The translations under genes and the position numbers were made by a program. DNA of 64,000 bases, taken from contig CM017567.1 of assembly GCA_007844125.1 (NCBI GenBank), positions 41,569,027 through 41,633,026 of the forward strand. Reading direction: 5' to 3'. Shown in pieces: positions 62,051-64,000 of this stretch. The number at the start of each line of letters is the position of its first letter. Position 1 is the first letter of the stretch. This DNA is from Sinonovacula constricta. Taxonomy: Eukaryota; Mollusca; Bivalvia; Cardiida; Solecurtidae. The notes beneath the pieces are model-generated. The model had not been told where the DNA came from. It was given only the letters and a program-made list of their open reading frames with translations, and did not search any database.

Positions 62051-62419
62051 CAATCGGAACGCCTCGGACAATTCACGAACCATCTCTCGGGTGTACGCCG
62101 AGAAGACGAAAAAAACTTTGTAAAAAAATGTCGGTGTTATATTGTCATCAAAACAACCAAGTTAAATGTTTTGTTATCTCTTCTGAAAATGCAGTAACAG
62201 TAGTATATATAATGAGATGTGAACAGTTAAATTGATAAATGAAAGTTTATATGATGAAATAAACGTCCACACTATACATATCGCGTTTTAAAGAACTTTT
62301 TGGTGTCGTGTTCTTCTTCCGGCGAACAAAACGATCGTGATTTCAGTAAGTATCATTGCACCAAATTCATCCGAGGGATGATTGTCCAGAAGACGGAATC
62401 ACCTGAGGGGATCCGATTG
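62051..62419. mobile_element. Mutator-like MITE, copy 2
   Basis: 369 bp, ends 'caatcggaacgcctcgg' and '...ggggatccgattg', flanked by a perfect 9-bp direct repeat, atacggaca (62042-62050 and 62420-62428). Shared internal words with copy 1 include 'ctgaaaatgcagtaacagt', 'gtaagtatcattgca' and 'catccgagggatgat'. Confidence 0.88.
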
Positions 62420-62428
62420 ATACGGACA

Positions 62429-63494
62429 ATGCGCACACTGAATACATTATTACAGTAAACAACTTTATGATAGTTGATTTATTTAATCTGTAACATAAAG
62501 GATCTGTTGGATCCTTGCTTTGTTTAGGTATTTGAATTACATATGTATTTTCCCTGAAATTGGAACTTCTCCCGAATCCAAACAAAAGTACATGAAATAA
62601 TCTAAGCGACAGATGCTTTGAACATTGATAGGGAGGTCCAGAACCTGTATCATGGGATTTATTCAGTGCACCCTTTAGTTCACTGATAGAAAAATGTCGG
62701 ATGTAATTTTCATATTGTTTGACTTAAAGCTGATTTTATTTGTCTGAACCCGATTCTTCACATTTTGAAATACTTTAGAGTAATTTTCTGAAGATGTTTT
62801 GTGTGTGTATGCAAACCTCTTAGCAAGAGAATCTGTTTTGAGTGTGTTTTGTTTGTTATTATTATTACATTTTAAGTTATTCACTGTTGCTGACCAATTG
62901 ACTAGTTGTATTTTGAAAACTTTAGAACATATGATAAATGATAGACTCGTTTGGTATCAAACAATTTATTTACAGACTTTGAAAGTGGACTCAGACATAA
63001 TCTGGTTAGGCTTCAAAGATTTATTTGAGATGCATTTAATAAGAAAGAACAACCTGTAGCGGTGTTCAATGCTATTTATAAAAAAATACACGTAATTTAA
63101 CATACAGCCGGTACCAATATCACTGTAGAGCAAACAGACGAGAAGACGTGGCTCTTATCCGCTGTCGAATTGGACAAACTAGGCTAACTTATTCATATCT
63201 TGTCACAAAAGAAGTTCAACCTAAAATTTATTCCTTGCCAGGAACCACTGACAGGAACCACTGACAGTGAACCATATTTTATTACATTTCATTTACACAA
63301 ACCTTATTCGGTTAAAGTGCTTCAATTTCAATAGCATTAACAAACTTTTTAAAACAGTATAAATTTGATTATTAAGTCACTGACTATTACGTGACTGTTG
63401 TCAACTAGGTCATCAAAGTAAAATATTAAAAAAAATCACAACATAAACGTTTCTAATAAACGTTTCTATTTTACGCGTATAAAACATTAAAGAA
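62429..63494. other. Nothing recognised
   Basis: AT-rich. A 13-bp direct duplication 'gaaccactgacag' at about 63241-63266 lies after an AG, but its frame stops at once. Confidence 0.55.
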
Positions 63495-63735
63495 GGCGCC
63501 TGTGGCCGAATGGTTACTCATAACTCCTTAACTCCTCAGCTCGTAAATCTCGGTTGGGCGAGAAAACTTTCGTGTGTGTGTGTGTGTGGGGGGGGGGGGG
63601 GTCTTCAAGTTGACATACTCGCCGGGGATTCGGTCCAGCCATATTGTGTTGGCTCAGATCCAGCGAAAGATTTGCTGGACGTCGATGACCATCATTGTGT
63701 CGGTGCAGTGTGACACAAACAGAACATTGAGTTGG
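63495..63735 (+). mobile_element. SINE family 1, third full copy
   Basis: 'cgcctgtggccgaatggtta' head (A-box-like), then 'gtcttcaagttgacatactc' and the tail 'cattgtgtcggtgcagtgtg'. A TG run and poly-G (about 63573-63600) interrupt it at the place where the 47370 copy reads 'atgagaag'. 63736-64000 shows nothing. Confidence 0.65.
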
Positions 63736-64000
63736 TTTGACTATATGCAATTACGAAAACAATTATTCCGGAGGATAACATGGTGATTGTGTTCGACCAA
63801 GCTGTTAAAACTCACGTTTCGGCCTACTTGGAAGTGCTGACAAAACCTCAGTCCGAATGAATATCAAAACGACAAAATTAAGAATAAGAATATATGAAAA
63901 GTCTTGCATTGAGCATTGGAGCATATACAAAACTCTGAAAAGGCACAGGACAAAGGTATTGCACATGCAATCCAAGTGAAAAGCGAAAACAAATTTGTGA

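Noticed and set aside
63241..63270. Possible next exon after 'cttgccag'
   Set aside because: The phase-1 frame meets a stop after a few codons, and the sequence is a simple 13-bp duplication.

Overview
The window looks like nuclear DNA of an invertebrate animal, most likely a bivalve or related mollusc. It is AT-rich. Coding sequence comes as short exons with GT/AG introns of 0.3-6 kb, and the introns hold tRNA-derived SINEs, MITE-like DNA transposons and many tandem repeats. Nothing bacterial or viral was seen. The mollusc call is an inference from gene and repeat style, not a proof.

One gene on the + strand can be followed from base 1 to 61263. Both ends lie outside the window: there is no start codon or signal peptide at the left and no confident stop or poly(A) site at the right. 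I assembled 30 exons by hand. Every splice junction keeps frame, with a strict phase pattern (1 > 2 > 0 > 1 for three-exon domains, 1 > 0 > 1 for two-exon domains, 1 > 1 for linkers and most accessory exons). The exons add up to 8,685 nt, about 2,894 residues.

The encoded protein is a modular, probably secreted, mucin-like protein. In order it has: three-exon domains ABC1 to ABC4 joined by Thr-rich linkers; two-exon domain Da; ABC5; Db; two tiny linker exons; Dc; a Ser/Thr linker; LDL-receptor class A (LDLa) domain 1; a Thr linker; LDLa 2; one 4,488-nt exon of TTTTSP repeats; and Dd. The nine ABC/D domains are each about 125-135 residues, open and close with a Cys, and look like very divergent discoidin (F5/8 type C)-like beta-sandwiches. 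That assignment is tentative. Dc and Dd, on either side of the LDLa/mucin segment, are near-duplicates.

Most large introns carry their own unrelated minisatellite (units of about 27, 28, 31, 35, 39, 46, 49, 63, 68/76, 74 and 88 bp), so the locus is tandem-repeat rich in coding and non-coding parts alike. Mobile elements include two MITEs with 9-bp target duplications (Mutator-like), one with an 8-bp duplication (hAT-like), several tRNA-derived SINE copies and a possible PIF/Harbinger remnant. The 6.2-kb intron before the mucin exon also holds exon-like relics that may be decayed or alternative parts of the gene.
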